The notes beneath the pieces were generated by a model that did no database searches, had not been told where the DNA came from, and saw only the letters and a program-made list of their open reading frames with translations. Both the position numbers and the translations under genes were made by a program. Below are positions 47,949-57,101 of a stretch of DNA of 64,000 nt, one piece after another; position 1 is the stretch's first letter, and the number at the start of each line of letters is the position of its first letter. Source of the DNA: Rhodospirillales bacterium (GTDB lineage: Bacteria > Pseudomonadota > Alphaproteobacteria > Rhodospirillales > Casp-alpha2); assembly GCA_017644185.1 (NCBI GenBank), contig JAEPMA010000001.1, positions 526,572 to 590,571 of the forward strand, in the 5' to 3' direction.

Positions 47949-49199
47949 CTAGTGTGCGACCGCGGCGGCGCCGTGCTCGTCGATCAGATGACCGGTCGAG
48001 AAGCGATCCAGCGAGAACGGTGCGTTGATTTCGTGCGGCTCGTCGCGTGCGATGGTGTGGGCGAACACCCAGCCCGAGCCCGGCGTCGCCTTGAAGCCGC
48101 CTGTGCCCCAACCGCAGTTGAAGTAAAGACCGTCGACGGGGGTTTTCGAGATAATGGGGGAGGCGTCCGGGCACGTGTCGACGATCCCGCCCCACTGGCG
48201 CATCAGGCGCATGCGGCTGAAGATCGGGAACAGTTCGCAGACCGCTGCGATCTGCTCTTCGATAATGTGCAGGCTGCCGCGTTGGGAATAGCTCGTGTGG
48301 GCGTCGATCCCAGCACCTAAGACGAGTTCGCCCTTGTCGGATTGCGAAACGTAACAATGCACCGCGCCCGACATGACAACGACGTCGATGATCGGTTTGA
48401 CCGGGTCGGAAACCATCGCCTGAAGGGGGTGGCTTTCGATCGGCATGCGGAAGCCCGCCATATCCGACATGACGGTACAGTGCCCGGCGACGACGACGCC
48501 GACTTTCTTCGCCTTGATCTGACCGCGGTTCGTCTGAACGCCGGTGATCTGACCTTTCTCGATATCGAAGCCAGTGACTTCGCAATTCTGGATGATGTCG
48601 ACACCGCGCGCGTCCGACGCCCGCGCCAATCCCCAAGCGACGGCGTCGTGGCGTGCCGTGCCGCCCCGCGCCTGATAGCTGGAGCCCAGAACCGGATAGC
48701 GGATTGTCGGGTCGAGGTTGATGATCGGGACGAGCTTTCTGATCTCTTCCGGGCCGATGTATTCCCCATCGATCCCGTTCAAACGGTTGGCGTTGACGCG
48801 GCGCTGGGTCTCGCGGACGTCGTGGAGATTGTGCGCCAAATTGAGGACACCGCGCTGCGACAGCATGATGTTGTAGTTGATGTCCTGGCTCAAACCTTCA
48901 TAGAGCTTGAGGGATTTCTCATAAAGAAACGCGCTCTCATCCCAAAGGTAGTTGGAGCGGATGATCGTCGTGTTGCGGCCCGTGTTGCCGCCGCCGAGCC
49001 AGCCTTTTTCCAGAACCGCGACATTGGTGATGCCGTGCTCTTTCGCGAGATAATAGGCCGTCGCCAACCCATGCCCGCCGCCGCCGACGATGACGACGTC
49101 GTATTCCGGTTTCGGGTCGGGTGAACGCCACGCCTGCTGCCAGTCGCGGTGGTAGCCCATCGCGTTGCGAAGCAGACTGAAGATCGAATATTTCGTCAT
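47949..49199 (-). CDS. soxB: Sarcosine oxidase subunit beta
   Basis: A 416-aa FAD/FMN-containing catalytic subunit. The nucleotide site is [18 protein letters not shown], followed by [19 protein letters not shown], where covalent flavin attachment occurs in the family, and [17 protein letters not shown] near the end. ATG 49199 starts a protein of standard length. The gene begins the operon; a CGACA-TGTCG inverted repeat lies 207 bases upstream. Confidence 0.94.
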   Translation of the reverse strand: MTKYSIFSLLRNAMGYHRDWQQAWRSPDPKPEYDVVIVGGGGHGLATAYYLAKEHGITNVAVLEKGWLGGGNTGRNTTIIRSNYLWDESAFLYEKSLKLYEGLSQDINYNIMLSQRGVLNLAHNLHDVRETQRRVNANRLNGIDGEYIGPEEIRKLVPIINLDPTIRYPVLGSSYQARGGTARHDAVAWGLARASDARGVDIIQNCEVTGFDIEKGQITGVQTNRGQIKAKKVGVVVAGHCTVMSDMAGFRMPIESHPLQAMVSDPVKPIIDVVVMSGAVHCYVSQSDKGELVLGAGIDAHTSYSQRGSLHIIEEQIAAVCELFPIFSRMRLMRQWGGIVDTCPDASPIISKTPVDGLYFNCGWGTGGFKATPGSGWVFAHTIARDEPHEINAPFSLDRFSTGHLIDEHGAAAVAH

Positions 49200-49405
49200 T
49201 TAGGTCCCTGCCTCATCGCCGTTCCGGCTTGGCCGGCGGCGCTCTGTCCCACGCACCCAGCGCGCGGTCTTGAAGTCCACGCTAGATGTCCTCCTTTCCC
49301 ATCGTCAAGAGAAGCCGTCTGTCCGTATTACGACGCCGATCCTCACTTTTACGACCAGGCGCAGCGGACGGATATCGCGCAAAAGCTGTGATCAACCCGT
49401 GACCT

Positions 49406-49418
49406 CGACATATTGTCG
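49406..49418. promoter_or_regulatory. CGACA/TGTCG inverted repeat upstream of soxB
   Basis: CGACA-TAT-TGTCG, perfect arms and a three-base spacer, in the divergent region between soxB and the SEL1-repeat gene. The arms match the site upstream of the BCCT gene (15103-15118), which uses a six-base spacer. Possible shared operator of methylated-amine genes; unproven. Confidence 0.32.
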
Positions 49419-49454
49419 TTCCCTTGGTTGATCGCACCAGATAATGTGCGGGGC

Positions 49455-50657
49455 ATGTGCTCTTTACATTATCTCAGAAGCGCCGTTCTCGGCGCGGCAA
49501 TCTCGTTTGCGGCGATATTCAGCCCTTTTTTGGTGTGCTTGCCTTCTATCGCAACCGCGCAGGACGCGGGTGGCATGGACCTCGACATCATCAAGGACGC
49601 CCCCGGAGGCTGGACCGATCCGAAGGCGCCCGCCGGTTCCGCCGGGGATGCGCACCCTTTGGCTAAGGATTTCGAGAGCGCTTTGGATTCTTATCGCGAT
49701 CAGGACTACGTCGCGGCGCGCGAAAAGTGGGGCGAGCTGTCGGATGCCGGTCACGGCCTGAGTATGCACAATCTGGCTGTTTTAAAATGGCGCGGGCAGG
49801 GCGGGCCGCGGGAGCGGGAACAGGCGCTGGAATTGTTCCGTGACGCCGGTCAGAACGACGTCCCCGAATCCCTTCACGCGCTGGGTGTGGTCTATCTCAA
49901 AGGGGCGGGCGTGCCGCCCGACCCGGCGGAAGCGGTGCGGTATTTCGAGGCTGCGGATGGGTTGGATCATCCCCCCTCGACCTACAACCTCGCGCTCGCG
50001 CATCTCAAGGAAATCGGCGGTGTCGATGATAAAGACATCGGGATGCAGTTGATGCGGAAGGCGGCGGAAGCGGGATTGGCGCGCGCCCAGTACGACCTCG
50101 GGACGCTGTTGTATCAAGGCACCTACGGTCCTGCGGATAAAAAGGCCGCGCGCACCTGGTTCGAGCGCGCCGCCGACAACGGCGATGCGTTCGGGTACTA
50201 TAACTTGTCTCTCATGCAGTTCGCGGGCGAGGGGGGTGAGAAGGATCACGAACTCGCGGTCTTGAATCTCACCGAAGCTGCCGAGATGGGGGCCGTGCCG
50301 GCGCAAGTCAGGCTTGCGCATCTTTTGGCGACGGGTGAGGCCGAGGTCCGGAAGGACCCGGTCGGCGCGTATGTGTGGTTCACGGTCGCGGGGGCGTTCG
50401 GCGCCGACGACGCCCTCGAAAATGCCAAGCGGATTTCGCGGACCCTCTCCGAAACCCAACTGAAACGCGCGCGCCAGACGGCGGCCGCCTTTCGGCCCAA
50501 ACGTCCTGAGATTGCCGAAGACAAAACTGATGCCCCCGCCAAGACGGACGACGGGCCCAGCATGGTGATCGACAATACCCCCGGCGCCGCGTCCGGCGGA
50601 ACAACCGAAAAAGACGCCAAGGCGGCGGACGACCTCCTCAAGTCCCTGGAAAAGTAA
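49455..50657 (+). CDS. SEL1-like repeat (TPR-type) secreted protein
   Basis: A 400-aa protein with a signal peptide (about 1-35) and then at least five SEL1 repeats of about 36 residues between 110 and 330, for example GLSMHNLAVLKWRGQGG, ALGVVYLKGAGVPPDPAEAV, QYDLGTLLYQGTYG and VRLAHLLATGEAEV. SEL1 proteins are scaffolds for envelope complexes and signalling. The C-terminal 70 residues are low complexity. ATG 49455 is preferred to an upstream TTG at 49413. Seventeen bases separate it from the AsmA-like gene, so they are probably co-transcribed. Confidence 0.82.
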   Translation: MCSLHYLRSAVLGAAISFAAIFSPFLVCLPSIATAQDAGGMDLDIIKDAPGGWTDPKAPAGSAGDAHPLAKDFESALDSYRDQDYVAAREKWGELSDAGHGLSMHNLAVLKWRGQGGPREREQALELFRDAGQNDVPESLHALGVVYLKGAGVPPDPAEAVRYFEAADGLDHPPSTYNLALAHLKEIGGVDDKDIGMQLMRKAAEAGLARAQYDLGTLLYQGTYGPADKKAARTWFERAADNGDAFGYYNLSLMQFAGEGGEKDHELAVLNLTEAAEMGAVPAQVRLAHLLATGEAEVRKDPVGAYVWFTVAGAFGADDALENAKRISRTLSETQLKRARQTAAAFRPKRPEIAEDKTDAPAKTDDGPSMVIDNTPGAASGGTTEKDAKAADDLLKSLEK

Positions 50658-50674
50658 GAAGCAGAGACAGAGAT

Positions 50675-51268
50675 ATGCTCAATTTTCTGATCAGAATCCT
50701 GAAATTCTCGATCAAGGCGGCCATCGTCGTCGCCGGGATCGCAATCGTCATTTCGTATGCCCGCCTGAGTGAGTTCGGGGATTTAAGAAAAGAACTGGTC
50801 GATAAGATCATGAATTCCTACGCCGGGCGCATCGCCATCGACGGCGAGATCGACTTGAACATGTCGTTCCCGCCCAGCGTCTCGATCGAGGGGGTCAGGA
50901 TCAGGAATTCGAAATGGGCGTCGAAGCCGGACATGCTGAAGGCGCAACGTGTCGTCGCCGAGGTCGATCTGATTCCGCTTCTCAGGGGGGATATGGCGGT
51001 GCCCAGATTGCGCATGATCGGTGTCGACATCATCGTCGAGAGCAAGCGCGACGGCACCACGAACTGGGACGAATTGAACGACTTCGACACCGCCGCCGGG
51101 CCGGGCGGCCCCGCCGCGCCGATGATCCTGCCGCAGATCGCGGGCGCGTCGGTGACGGTCGCGGGCGGCACGGTGACCGTCGTTAACAGTGCGGCGGGGA
51201 CGGAAACGGCTTTGTCGCTCGGCAACACCACGATCGATAGCGGCGGCAACGTCGTGCCGTGTTTGTGA
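50675..51268 (+). CDS. Short AsmA-like protein (N-terminal part only)
   Basis: A 197-aa protein that begins with a membrane helix (LNFLIRILKFSIKAAIVVAG) and continues with an AsmA N-terminal domain: GRIAIDGEIDLNMSFPPSVS, VVAEVDLIPLLRGDMAVPRL, and GTTNWDELNDF. AsmA proteins are usually above 550 aa and act in lipid movement to the outer membrane. Here the frame ends at GNVVPCL, just after the N-terminal domain, and no continuation is visible in the 65 bases before the convergent PAS gene. It is either a naturally short member or the remains of a truncated gene. Confidence 0.7.
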   Translation: MLNFLIRILKFSIKAAIVVAGIAIVISYARLSEFGDLRKELVDKIMNSYAGRIAIDGEIDLNMSFPPSVSIEGVRIRNSKWASKPDMLKAQRVVAEVDLIPLLRGDMAVPRLRMIGVDIIVESKRDGTTNWDELNDFDTAAGPGGPAAPMILPQIAGASVTVAGGTVTVVNSAAGTETALSLGNTTIDSGGNVVPCL

Positions 51269-51333
51269 TCGTGCGGGCCGGTGAAGAGCGCGCTTTATCC
51301 GTCAGAAAAATGCCTCACTGGCTGCGCCTTGCA

Positions 51334-51894
51334 TCAGCTCCCGACCGGGGTGCGGTGCGCCTCGTCCTGGAAATAGTCGCATATTGATTCCACGTCGGTT
51401 GGCGCGTACGAGACGATGCTCAGGATTTGCGTCACCTCGACGCCGTTTCCGAACGGGAGCCGAAGGCATCGGTAGCTCTTGCTTTCGTGCAATCCCATAC
51501 CGTACGTCTCGAACAGCAGGGGGCGCTGTTTCGCCGCGACCTCGGAATACTCCCTGAACACCTTCGAAGCGACACTGACGGGCGCGAGGTCGAGCACGGA
51601 GTCTCCCGTGGCGTCATAGCCCTGGATAAGTGTGCGGGTCGTGCCCCAGAACCGATATTTGAAATCCTGCGGGAACGGGATGTGATCCACGACGGTGCAC
51701 CAGGGGATCGCGTTTACGGGAACCGCGAGCCAGTCCCAATCACGCCAGATGGGGAGCTGGCTGCCGTCGCGGATTCTCGACCAAGTATATAGTGCGGTGT
51801 CGAGAGGCGCGGGCAGGCTGACCAAGTCGCCGTTCGATACAAGGGTTCGGTAATTATCTATCTTCCCCAGGTTGCCCATTATTGACCGTTTCAT
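51334..51894 (-). CDS. PAS-domain protein (PF07310-type)
   Basis: A 186-aa soluble protein that resembles the alphaproteobacterial PAS_5 family: LPIWRDWDWLAVPVNAIPWC, DFKYRFWGTTRTLIQGYDATG and LRLPFGNGVEVTQILSIVSY fill most of the protein. There is no output domain, so it may sense a ligand or interact with a partner. The gene converges with the AsmA-like gene. ATG 51894 has a weak ribosome site; ATG at 51879 is also possible. Confidence 0.75.
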   Translation of the reverse strand: MKRSIMGNLGKIDNYRTLVSNGDLVSLPAPLDTALYTWSRIRDGSQLPIWRDWDWLAVPVNAIPWCTVVDHIPFPQDFKYRFWGTTRTLIQGYDATGDSVLDLAPVSVASKVFREYSEVAAKQRPLLFETYGMGLHESKSYRCLRLPFGNGVEVTQILSIVSYAPTDVESICDYFQDEAHRTPVGS

Positions 51895-52115
51895 ATTCTT
51901 GCAGTTTCGGATGGCGGCCAGAGAACACGAACCAACAGTGTCCGGATTTGATCTAGGTCAATCCGCCCGGAGTTTCGGGTTCAGCGGTGTACTTATCGGC
52001 CGGAGAGACCTTGACCGGCAACCGGCCGCGATGCTGACTCTGGTTTCCGGCTTGCGCCGGGGGGCGGGTATCGTGCTTTTGCCCGCAAACGATCAAAATT
52101 CAGACGGAGGATGCT

Positions 52116-52694
52116 ATGAGCGCACAGTCGGAATTTCCCGTCGGCCGGTTCCCGGTCCCCGATCTCAAGGATCTGCCGGACGATATCCGCGACCGCATTC
52201 TTGCCGTTCAGGAAAAGTCAGGCTTCGTCCCCAACGTGTTTCTCGTACTCGCGCACCGGCCGGACGAGTTCCGCGCGTTCTTCGCCTATCACGACGCGCT
52301 GATGGAGAAGCCCGGCAACCTGACAAAGGCCGAACGCGAGATGATCGTGGTCGCGACCAGCGCGCGAAACGAATGCCAGTACTGCGTGATCGCGCACGGT
52401 GCGATCCTCCGCATCCGCGCCAAGAACCCCCTCATCGCCGATCAGGTCGCGACGAATTATCGAAAAGCCGACATTACGCCGCGGCAGAAAGCGATGCTCG
52501 ACTTCGCGATGAAGGTCTCGATGTCGGCGCAGCAGGTTGGCGAGGCGGATTTCGAGATATTGAAATCGCACGGCTTCGACGAGGAGGATATCTGGGACAT
52601 CGCCGGGATCTCGGCTTTCTTCGGGATGTCGAACCGGATGGCCAACGTCACCTCGATGCGCCCCAACGACGCGTTCTATAATTTGGGGAGGTGA
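52116..52694 (+). CDS. AhpD-like peroxidase-related protein (carboxymuconolactone decarboxylase fold)
   Basis: A 192-aa protein. The redox motif CQYCVIAHGAI (CxxC plus His) at about residue 88 matches the AhpD active site, which reduces peroxiredoxins or acts as an alkyl-hydroperoxidase. It starts PVPDLKDLPDDIRDRIL and contains SGFVPNVFLVLAHRPDEFRAF, the standard uncharacterised peroxidase-related layout. ATG 52116 is preceded by GGAGG. It stands alone and might protect against H2O2, for example from sarcosine oxidase. Confidence 0.9.
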   Translation: MSAQSEFPVGRFPVPDLKDLPDDIRDRILAVQEKSGFVPNVFLVLAHRPDEFRAFFAYHDALMEKPGNLTKAEREMIVVATSARNECQYCVIAHGAILRIRAKNPLIADQVATNYRKADITPRQKAMLDFAMKVSMSAQQVGEADFEILKSHGFDEEDIWDIAGISAFFGMSNRMANVTSMRPNDAFYNLGR

Positions 52695-52767
52695 GGGGGC
52701 CCGCTTGCCCGTGAAGTGAAAACGCGCGTAACATCATCCTAGATACTGAAAGCAGGAGGATTAAGCC

Positions 52768-52947
52768 GTGAAGCGTCTTTGTCTTGCCGTTGCCGTTCTC
52801 GCTCTCGTTGGGTTTTCATACGCCGGCCACGCCGTTGCGTCGGGGACCGATCAGTCGCAAAGCCCGTCGGGCTCATCGTATGAGCCGCAGGACTACAGCT
52901 CGCCGTTCGGTGACGGGTCCTGCTCGAAGCCGGCGCCGACGTCTTAA
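52768..52947 (+). CDS. Small secreted hypothetical protein (59 aa)
   Basis: A 59-codon gene with GTG start 52768, preceded by a strong AGGAGG site at 52754-52759, and stop TAA 52945-52947. The N-terminal 22 residues are a signal peptide (LCLAVAVLALVGFSYAGHAVA). The mature peptide is short, serine/proline rich and contains one cysteine. The function is unknown, but the ribosome site and signal peptide support a real gene. Confidence 0.6.
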   Translation: MKRLCLAVAVLALVGFSYAGHAVASGTDQSQSPSGSSYEPQDYSSPFGDGSCSKPAPTS

Positions 52948-53006
52948 CTTTGCGTGTTGGGCCCCGGATCGTCGCGCTGCGCCGTCCGGGATAGACGGAT
53001 TTTATC

Positions 53007-54569
53007 TCAATGCCCGTCGTGGATCGGGAACAGCTTGAGTTCCCAGTCCTTCAACTGCGCGATCAGTCCCAACTCCCAGTTCAGATAAGCGCGGGACGCG
53101 TCCGCGTTGCCCGAATGCCGGTCGTGGACGAAGAACAGAAAGTCGATCCGGTCCCGGTCTTTCGGGGTGTCCGGTGTCGAGACGACATTCAATCCGGCGC
53201 TGCGCCATTCGTCAGGCGCGCCCTTCAGATAGCGGATGTTTTTAACGCCCATGTCTTTCAGATCCATCGCCGCCAGTTCGGCGAGCTTTTTGTCGGGCGC
53301 GACGAGAACGACATCGCCGTCCAGTTCAAGCGAACCGAGCACGGGGCGGATCGACCAGATAGCATTTTCGATGTGCGCGTCACGGTAATCGGCACTCGCC
53401 CGCAGATCGACGACCGTGGCAGACCCGATATCGTAAGGGGTGATGTCATCCAAAGTGTCAGGGACCGATTTGGCCGCCGGCACGGGGGCGGCCAGATCGA
53501 CCGACGCATCGGAGACGTCGTCCGACAACACGTACGCATCGTGCCCCATGGCGCGCAGCCAGTACGCCGTGTTGGCGGCGCGGACCCCACTGTCGTCGCA
53601 CAAGACGATCCGGGCGCCCCTGACCGCGACCCACTTGTCGGTGGCCTGCGCCAACTGCCCGCCCGGCGCGTGAATCGCCCCCTTAAGATGACGGGTGTCG
53701 AATTCCTCGCGCGTTCGAACGTCCAACAGATAGAACGTGCGCGCGGCGTCGCCGGACCAGGCTTTCGCGGTCCCGGAATCCACGCACGGGATATCGTTTT
53801 CTTTCATAAATGAAGCCGCGCGCGCCTTCGCCTCCGCGAACGATTTACCGGTCACGGCGGGCAGCGTTTCGGCCTTTTTCCCGTGTTCCAGCTCGAACCC
53901 CGCGAGGCGCCAGCCCTGAGTGCCGTTCTTCAAGGCGAAGACCGGGTTCTCGAAACCAAAGTTGCGGAGCCCCTGGGCCCCGACCAGGCTGCGCGTGCGT
54001 CCGGCGCAGTTGACGATGACCTTGGTTTTGGGGTTGTCGACCAGTTGCGGCAGGCGATAGGGCAGTTCCGCGTTTGGACACGAGCGCCCGCCCGGGATGC
54101 TCATCGCTTCGAACTCATTCGGGGTGCGTCCATCCAATAAAACAAAGTCATCTCCCGCGTCGAGCATGCGCTTCATCTCTTCGGCGTCGATCGATGGGGT
54201 GTGGCCGATCTCCTCCGCCAACTCGCCGAGCGTCTTGGACGGCACGTTGACTCCCTTGAAGATCGTGAAGCCGGATTTCTCGGCCGCCCGGAGCCCCCCT
54301 TCGAGGACGCGGACGTCGGTATAGCCGATCGCTTCCAGTCTTTTGGCCGCTCTCTCCGCAACGCCCTTGCCGTCATCGACGACGACGATGGGTATGGATA
54401 CACACGGCATCAAACCCGGGGCGTCGATCTCCAGCCGGCTATAGGGCAGGGGAACGGTGTGGAGAAGGTGCCCCTCACCGAATTGTCCGTCCTCGCGAAC
54501 GTCGATGAAACCGAACTCGGTGCGATCGCCAAGCCAGGATTTGACGGTGTCGGCGCTGATTGACTTCAT
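53007..54569 (-). CDS. Four-domain rhodanese-like protein with a single catalytic cysteine
   Basis: A 520-aa cytoplasmic protein made of four rhodanese domains. Only domain 2 keeps the catalytic Cys: VIVNCAGRTRS (Cys188). Domain 1 has Asp at that place (VVVDDGKG), domain 3 also Asp (LCDDSGVRA), and domain 4 has no cysteine (LVAPDKKLAEL). The domain-2 protein could transfer sulfane sulfur, while the others may bind anions or hold partners. ATG 54569 follows a GGGGAAG ribosome site; an upstream frame to 54617 lacks support. The neighbours give no sulfur-pathway clue. Confidence 0.85.
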   Translation of the reverse strand: MKSISADTVKSWLGDRTEFGFIDVREDGQFGEGHLLHTVPLPYSRLEIDAPGLMPCVSIPIVVVDDGKGVAERAAKRLEAIGYTDVRVLEGGLRAAEKSGFTIFKGVNVPSKTLGELAEEIGHTPSIDAEEMKRMLDAGDDFVLLDGRTPNEFEAMSIPGGRSCPNAELPYRLPQLVDNPKTKVIVNCAGRTRSLVGAQGLRNFGFENPVFALKNGTQGWRLAGFELEHGKKAETLPAVTGKSFAEAKARAASFMKENDIPCVDSGTAKAWSGDAARTFYLLDVRTREEFDTRHLKGAIHAPGGQLAQATDKWVAVRGARIVLCDDSGVRAANTAYWLRAMGHDAYVLSDDVSDASVDLAAPVPAAKSVPDTLDDITPYDIGSATVVDLRASADYRDAHIENAIWSIRPVLGSLELDGDVVLVAPDKKLAELAAMDLKDMGVKNIRYLKGAPDEWRSAGLNVVSTPDTPKDRDRIDFLFFVHDRHSGNADASRAYLNWELGLIAQLKDWELKLFPIHDGH

Positions 54570-54663
54570 GATGCTTCCCCGGTGGTTTTTGATTGGCCAT
54601 CTTGATGCGGCGGACAATTTTCATCGCACCTGACCGGCAAGTTGTCCAAGGATTATCGCGATG

Positions 54664-56007
54664 TCATGTGCCGCCGGTGATTGACGGCAGGACGACGATC
54701 GCCTCGAACCCGTCGGTGCGTCCGGTGGCGGGGGATTTGAAATCGAGGTGAATGTTGCCGTTTTCGGCGATGGCGGCGGCGATGGCGAGGCCGAGGCCGC
54801 TGCCTTCGGTCTCGGTCGGGCCGCGGGAAAACCGCTCGGTGATGCTGATCAGGTCGTCATTGGGGAGCGCCGCGCCTGCGTTGATGACACGTACCTGGCC
54901 GTCCTCCGCGACGATTTCGACCGCCGACCCGGGTGGGCTGTGCTTGAGGGCGTTCTCGATCAGATTGCGCATCAGGATGGAAAAGGCGTCCGCATCGATG
55001 TTGCTGATAAGGGTGCCGGCGTCCGGGTTGGCGTAGTTGAGCCTCTCTCCATTTTCGATGTTTCTTGCGAACTCGTCGACGGTGGCGTCGAGCACGGCCC
55101 CCAGGTCGGCGGGGGCGGCGGTCACGATGCCACCGCCCTCGGCACGCGCCAGCTGCATCAATTTCTCCGAGATCCGCGCGAGACGCTGGAGCGAGCTTTC
55201 GATGGCCTCTGCACGGATCCGGCGTTCGTCATCGTCCAGCACCGAGATCAGCCTTTGGGTTTGTGCCAACGCGCCGGCGATGGGGGTTCGGAGTTCATGG
55301 GCGCTGTTGGCGGTAAAGCTCCGCTCAACGTCCAAACTGCGCTGCAGGCGCTCCATCAGATCGTTGACGGCGTGCCTGATCGGTTCGATTTCGTCGGGCA
55401 ACCGGGCGGTGTTGAGGGGGGAAAGGTCGCCGGCACTCCGGGCTTTGATCTGCTCACCCAGACCGATGACCGGTTTCATGTTGCGGCGGACCAGCCACCA
55501 TACCCCGATCACACCCAAAGGCAGGAAAAGCGCAAGCGGCAGGACCAGGGCGATGGTTGATTCGAAGGCGGCTTCGCGACGATGACGTAACGGTTCCGCG
55601 ACCTCGATGAAGATGCTGTCACTGACCGCCGATTCCCCGTAAATCCGATGGGTGGGGGTGGTGTTGAAACCGGTTCGCGGTTTTTCGGGAAAGACATCGC
55701 GGTCGGCGTCGTGGGAATGCAGCAGTATTTTGCCGGCGCCATCGCGTACCACATATGTCAGAAATTCGTCGTGCGGTTTGAGGGCCGCCACCCGTCGCGC
55801 CGACAACGTCTCCTGGTGATCGAGGATGTCGATCACGGCGAGAGACAAAAGCCGCTGGGCCATTTCCTGCAATGCGCTGTCGTAGGCTTCGTCCAGTTCG
55901 TGGCGCACCACCAGCCCGCATACCGTGACACCCGCCATCCAGACCAGCGTGACACCAACGGCGAGGGCGAGGCTCAGTCTGTTTCTGAGGCTGTAGGCGC
56001 TGCTCAT
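54664..56007 (-). CDS. Sensor histidine kinase, QseC-like
   Basis: A 447-aa membrane kinase: two membrane helices (about 10-35 and 150-173) enclose a periplasmic sensor region. A HAMP-like linker follows, then HisKA with FTANSAHELRTPIAG (phospho-His237) and the HATPase domain (N-box NLIENALKHSP, GSGLGLAIAAAIAENG). It overlaps the response regulator by four bases (ATGA), so the two are co-translated. The divergent PepSY/cytochrome b genes are the likely targets. The ligand is unknown. Confidence 0.93.
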   Translation of the reverse strand: MSSAYSLRNRLSLALAVGVTLVWMAGVTVCGLVVRHELDEAYDSALQEMAQRLLSLAVIDILDHQETLSARRVAALKPHDEFLTYVVRDGAGKILLHSHDADRDVFPEKPRTGFNTTPTHRIYGESAVSDSIFIEVAEPLRHRREAAFESTIALVLPLALFLPLGVIGVWWLVRRNMKPVIGLGEQIKARSAGDLSPLNTARLPDEIEPIRHAVNDLMERLQRSLDVERSFTANSAHELRTPIAGALAQTQRLISVLDDDERRIRAEAIESSLQRLARISEKLMQLARAEGGGIVTAAPADLGAVLDATVDEFARNIENGERLNYANPDAGTLISNIDADAFSILMRNLIENALKHSPPGSAVEIVAEDGQVRVINAGAALPNDDLISITERFSRGPTETEGSGLGLAIAAAIAENGNIHLDFKSPATGRTDGFEAIVVLPSITGGT

Positions 56008-56663
56008 GACCGTCGTACCCTATAGCCAATACCGCGCACCGTTTCGATGATGTCGCGGCCGAGTTTCTTGCGAAGGCGGCTGATGTGCACCTCGATGGTG
56101 TTGCTTTCGAACGACGCGTCGAAATCGTAGAGGTGCTCCTCCAATTGCCCCTTCGACAAAACCGCGCCCGGATGCTGGAGCAAGGTTTCGAAAAGACGCC
56201 ATTCCCGCGCTGTCAGTTCCACCGCCTTACCGTTCCGAAGGACAGTGCGCCCAGCCAGGTCGATTTCCAGGTCGGCGAGTGCCACCAGGGGATTGGGATT
56301 GCCGGTGTAGCGGCGCGCCACGGCGGCGATGCGGGCCGTCAGTTCACTGAGATCGAACGGTTTGACGAGGTAATCGTCGGCGCCGGCGTTCAATCCTTCG
56401 ATACGTTCCGAGATGCGATCGCGGGCGGTCAGGATGATGACCGAGGTCGCATCACCCGCGTTGCGGCGCTGGCGCAGGAAATCGAGACCCCGCCCATCCG
56501 GCAGCATCAGGTCGAGCAGGATCAGATCGTAGTTTACCGCCCGCGCCCCCGCGTCGGCGTCACCTAACGTCGTCACCCAGTCGACGGCATGGCCGTTCGC
56601 CGACACGTGATCCAGAATCGCGTGTCCGAGGGCAGCGTCGTCCTCGATCAGCAGAATGCGCAT
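56004..56663 (-). CDS. OmpR-family response regulator
   Basis: A 219-aa regulator: receiver domain with phospho-Asp51 (ILLDLMLPDGRG) and Lys101 (YLVKPFDLS), and a winged-helix DNA-binding domain (TAREWRLFETLLQHPGAVLSK; SNTIEVHISRLRKKLG; VRGIGYRV). It is the partner of the histidine kinase that follows with a four-base overlap. It is divergent from the PepSY gene at 56811, across 147 bases. Confidence 0.94.
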   Translation of the reverse strand: MRILLIEDDAALGHAILDHVSANGHAVDWVTTLGDADAGARAVNYDLILLDLMLPDGRGLDFLRQRRNAGDATSVIILTARDRISERIEGLNAGADDYLVKPFDLSELTARIAAVARRYTGNPNPLVALADLEIDLAGRTVLRNGKAVELTAREWRLFETLLQHPGAVLSKGQLEEHLYDFDASFESNTIEVHISRLRKKLGRDIIETVRGIGYRVRRS

Positions 56664-56810
56664 GTTCGGTCCAGTTCATGGGTTCTGATCGTCGTTAGGT
56701 ATTTAGCTTACCTTACCGGAAGCTGAAGCAGAAAATGGCTTCGGTTCAGCCGGGCGCAAGGTTGTGCCGCAAAAGTCCCTGCATCGAAACAACTCAACAG
56801 GAGACTTCCC

Positions 56811-57101
56811 ATGAAGCGACCCATGAAAAAATACCTCGCCGCCGCCGCGGCGATCACGGTTCTCGGTTTTGGTGCGGCCCCGGCTTTCGCCGACGACTAT
56901 CGATGCGATGCGCCGATGACCGAATGGCAGCCGCGTGAAAACCTGCAGCAGAAGCTCGAGTCCGAAGGTTGGAAGGTCAAACGGATCAAGACCGAGGACG
57001 GATGCTACGAGGTTTATGCCTTCGACAAGGACGGCAAGCGGGTCGAGGCCTATTTCGATCCGAAATCCCTCGAACTGCTGCGGAAGAAGAGAGATGACTG
57101 A
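56811..57101 (+). CDS. Periplasmic PepSY-domain protein
   Basis: A 96-aa secreted protein. A signal peptide (ends AFADD near residue 28) is followed by a single small PepSY/DUF2874-like domain, with MTEWQPRENLQQKLESEGW and GCYEVYAFDKDGKRVEAYFDP. Such proteins commonly sit beside a cytochrome b561 under two-component control. The first ATG (56811) is used; residue 5 is also Met. It overlaps the cytochrome gene by eight bases. Confidence 0.85.
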   Translation: MKRPMKKYLAAAAAITVLGFGAAPAFADDYRCDAPMTEWQPRENLQQKLESEGWKVKRIKTEDGCYEVYAFDKDGKRVEAYFDPKSLELLRKKRDD

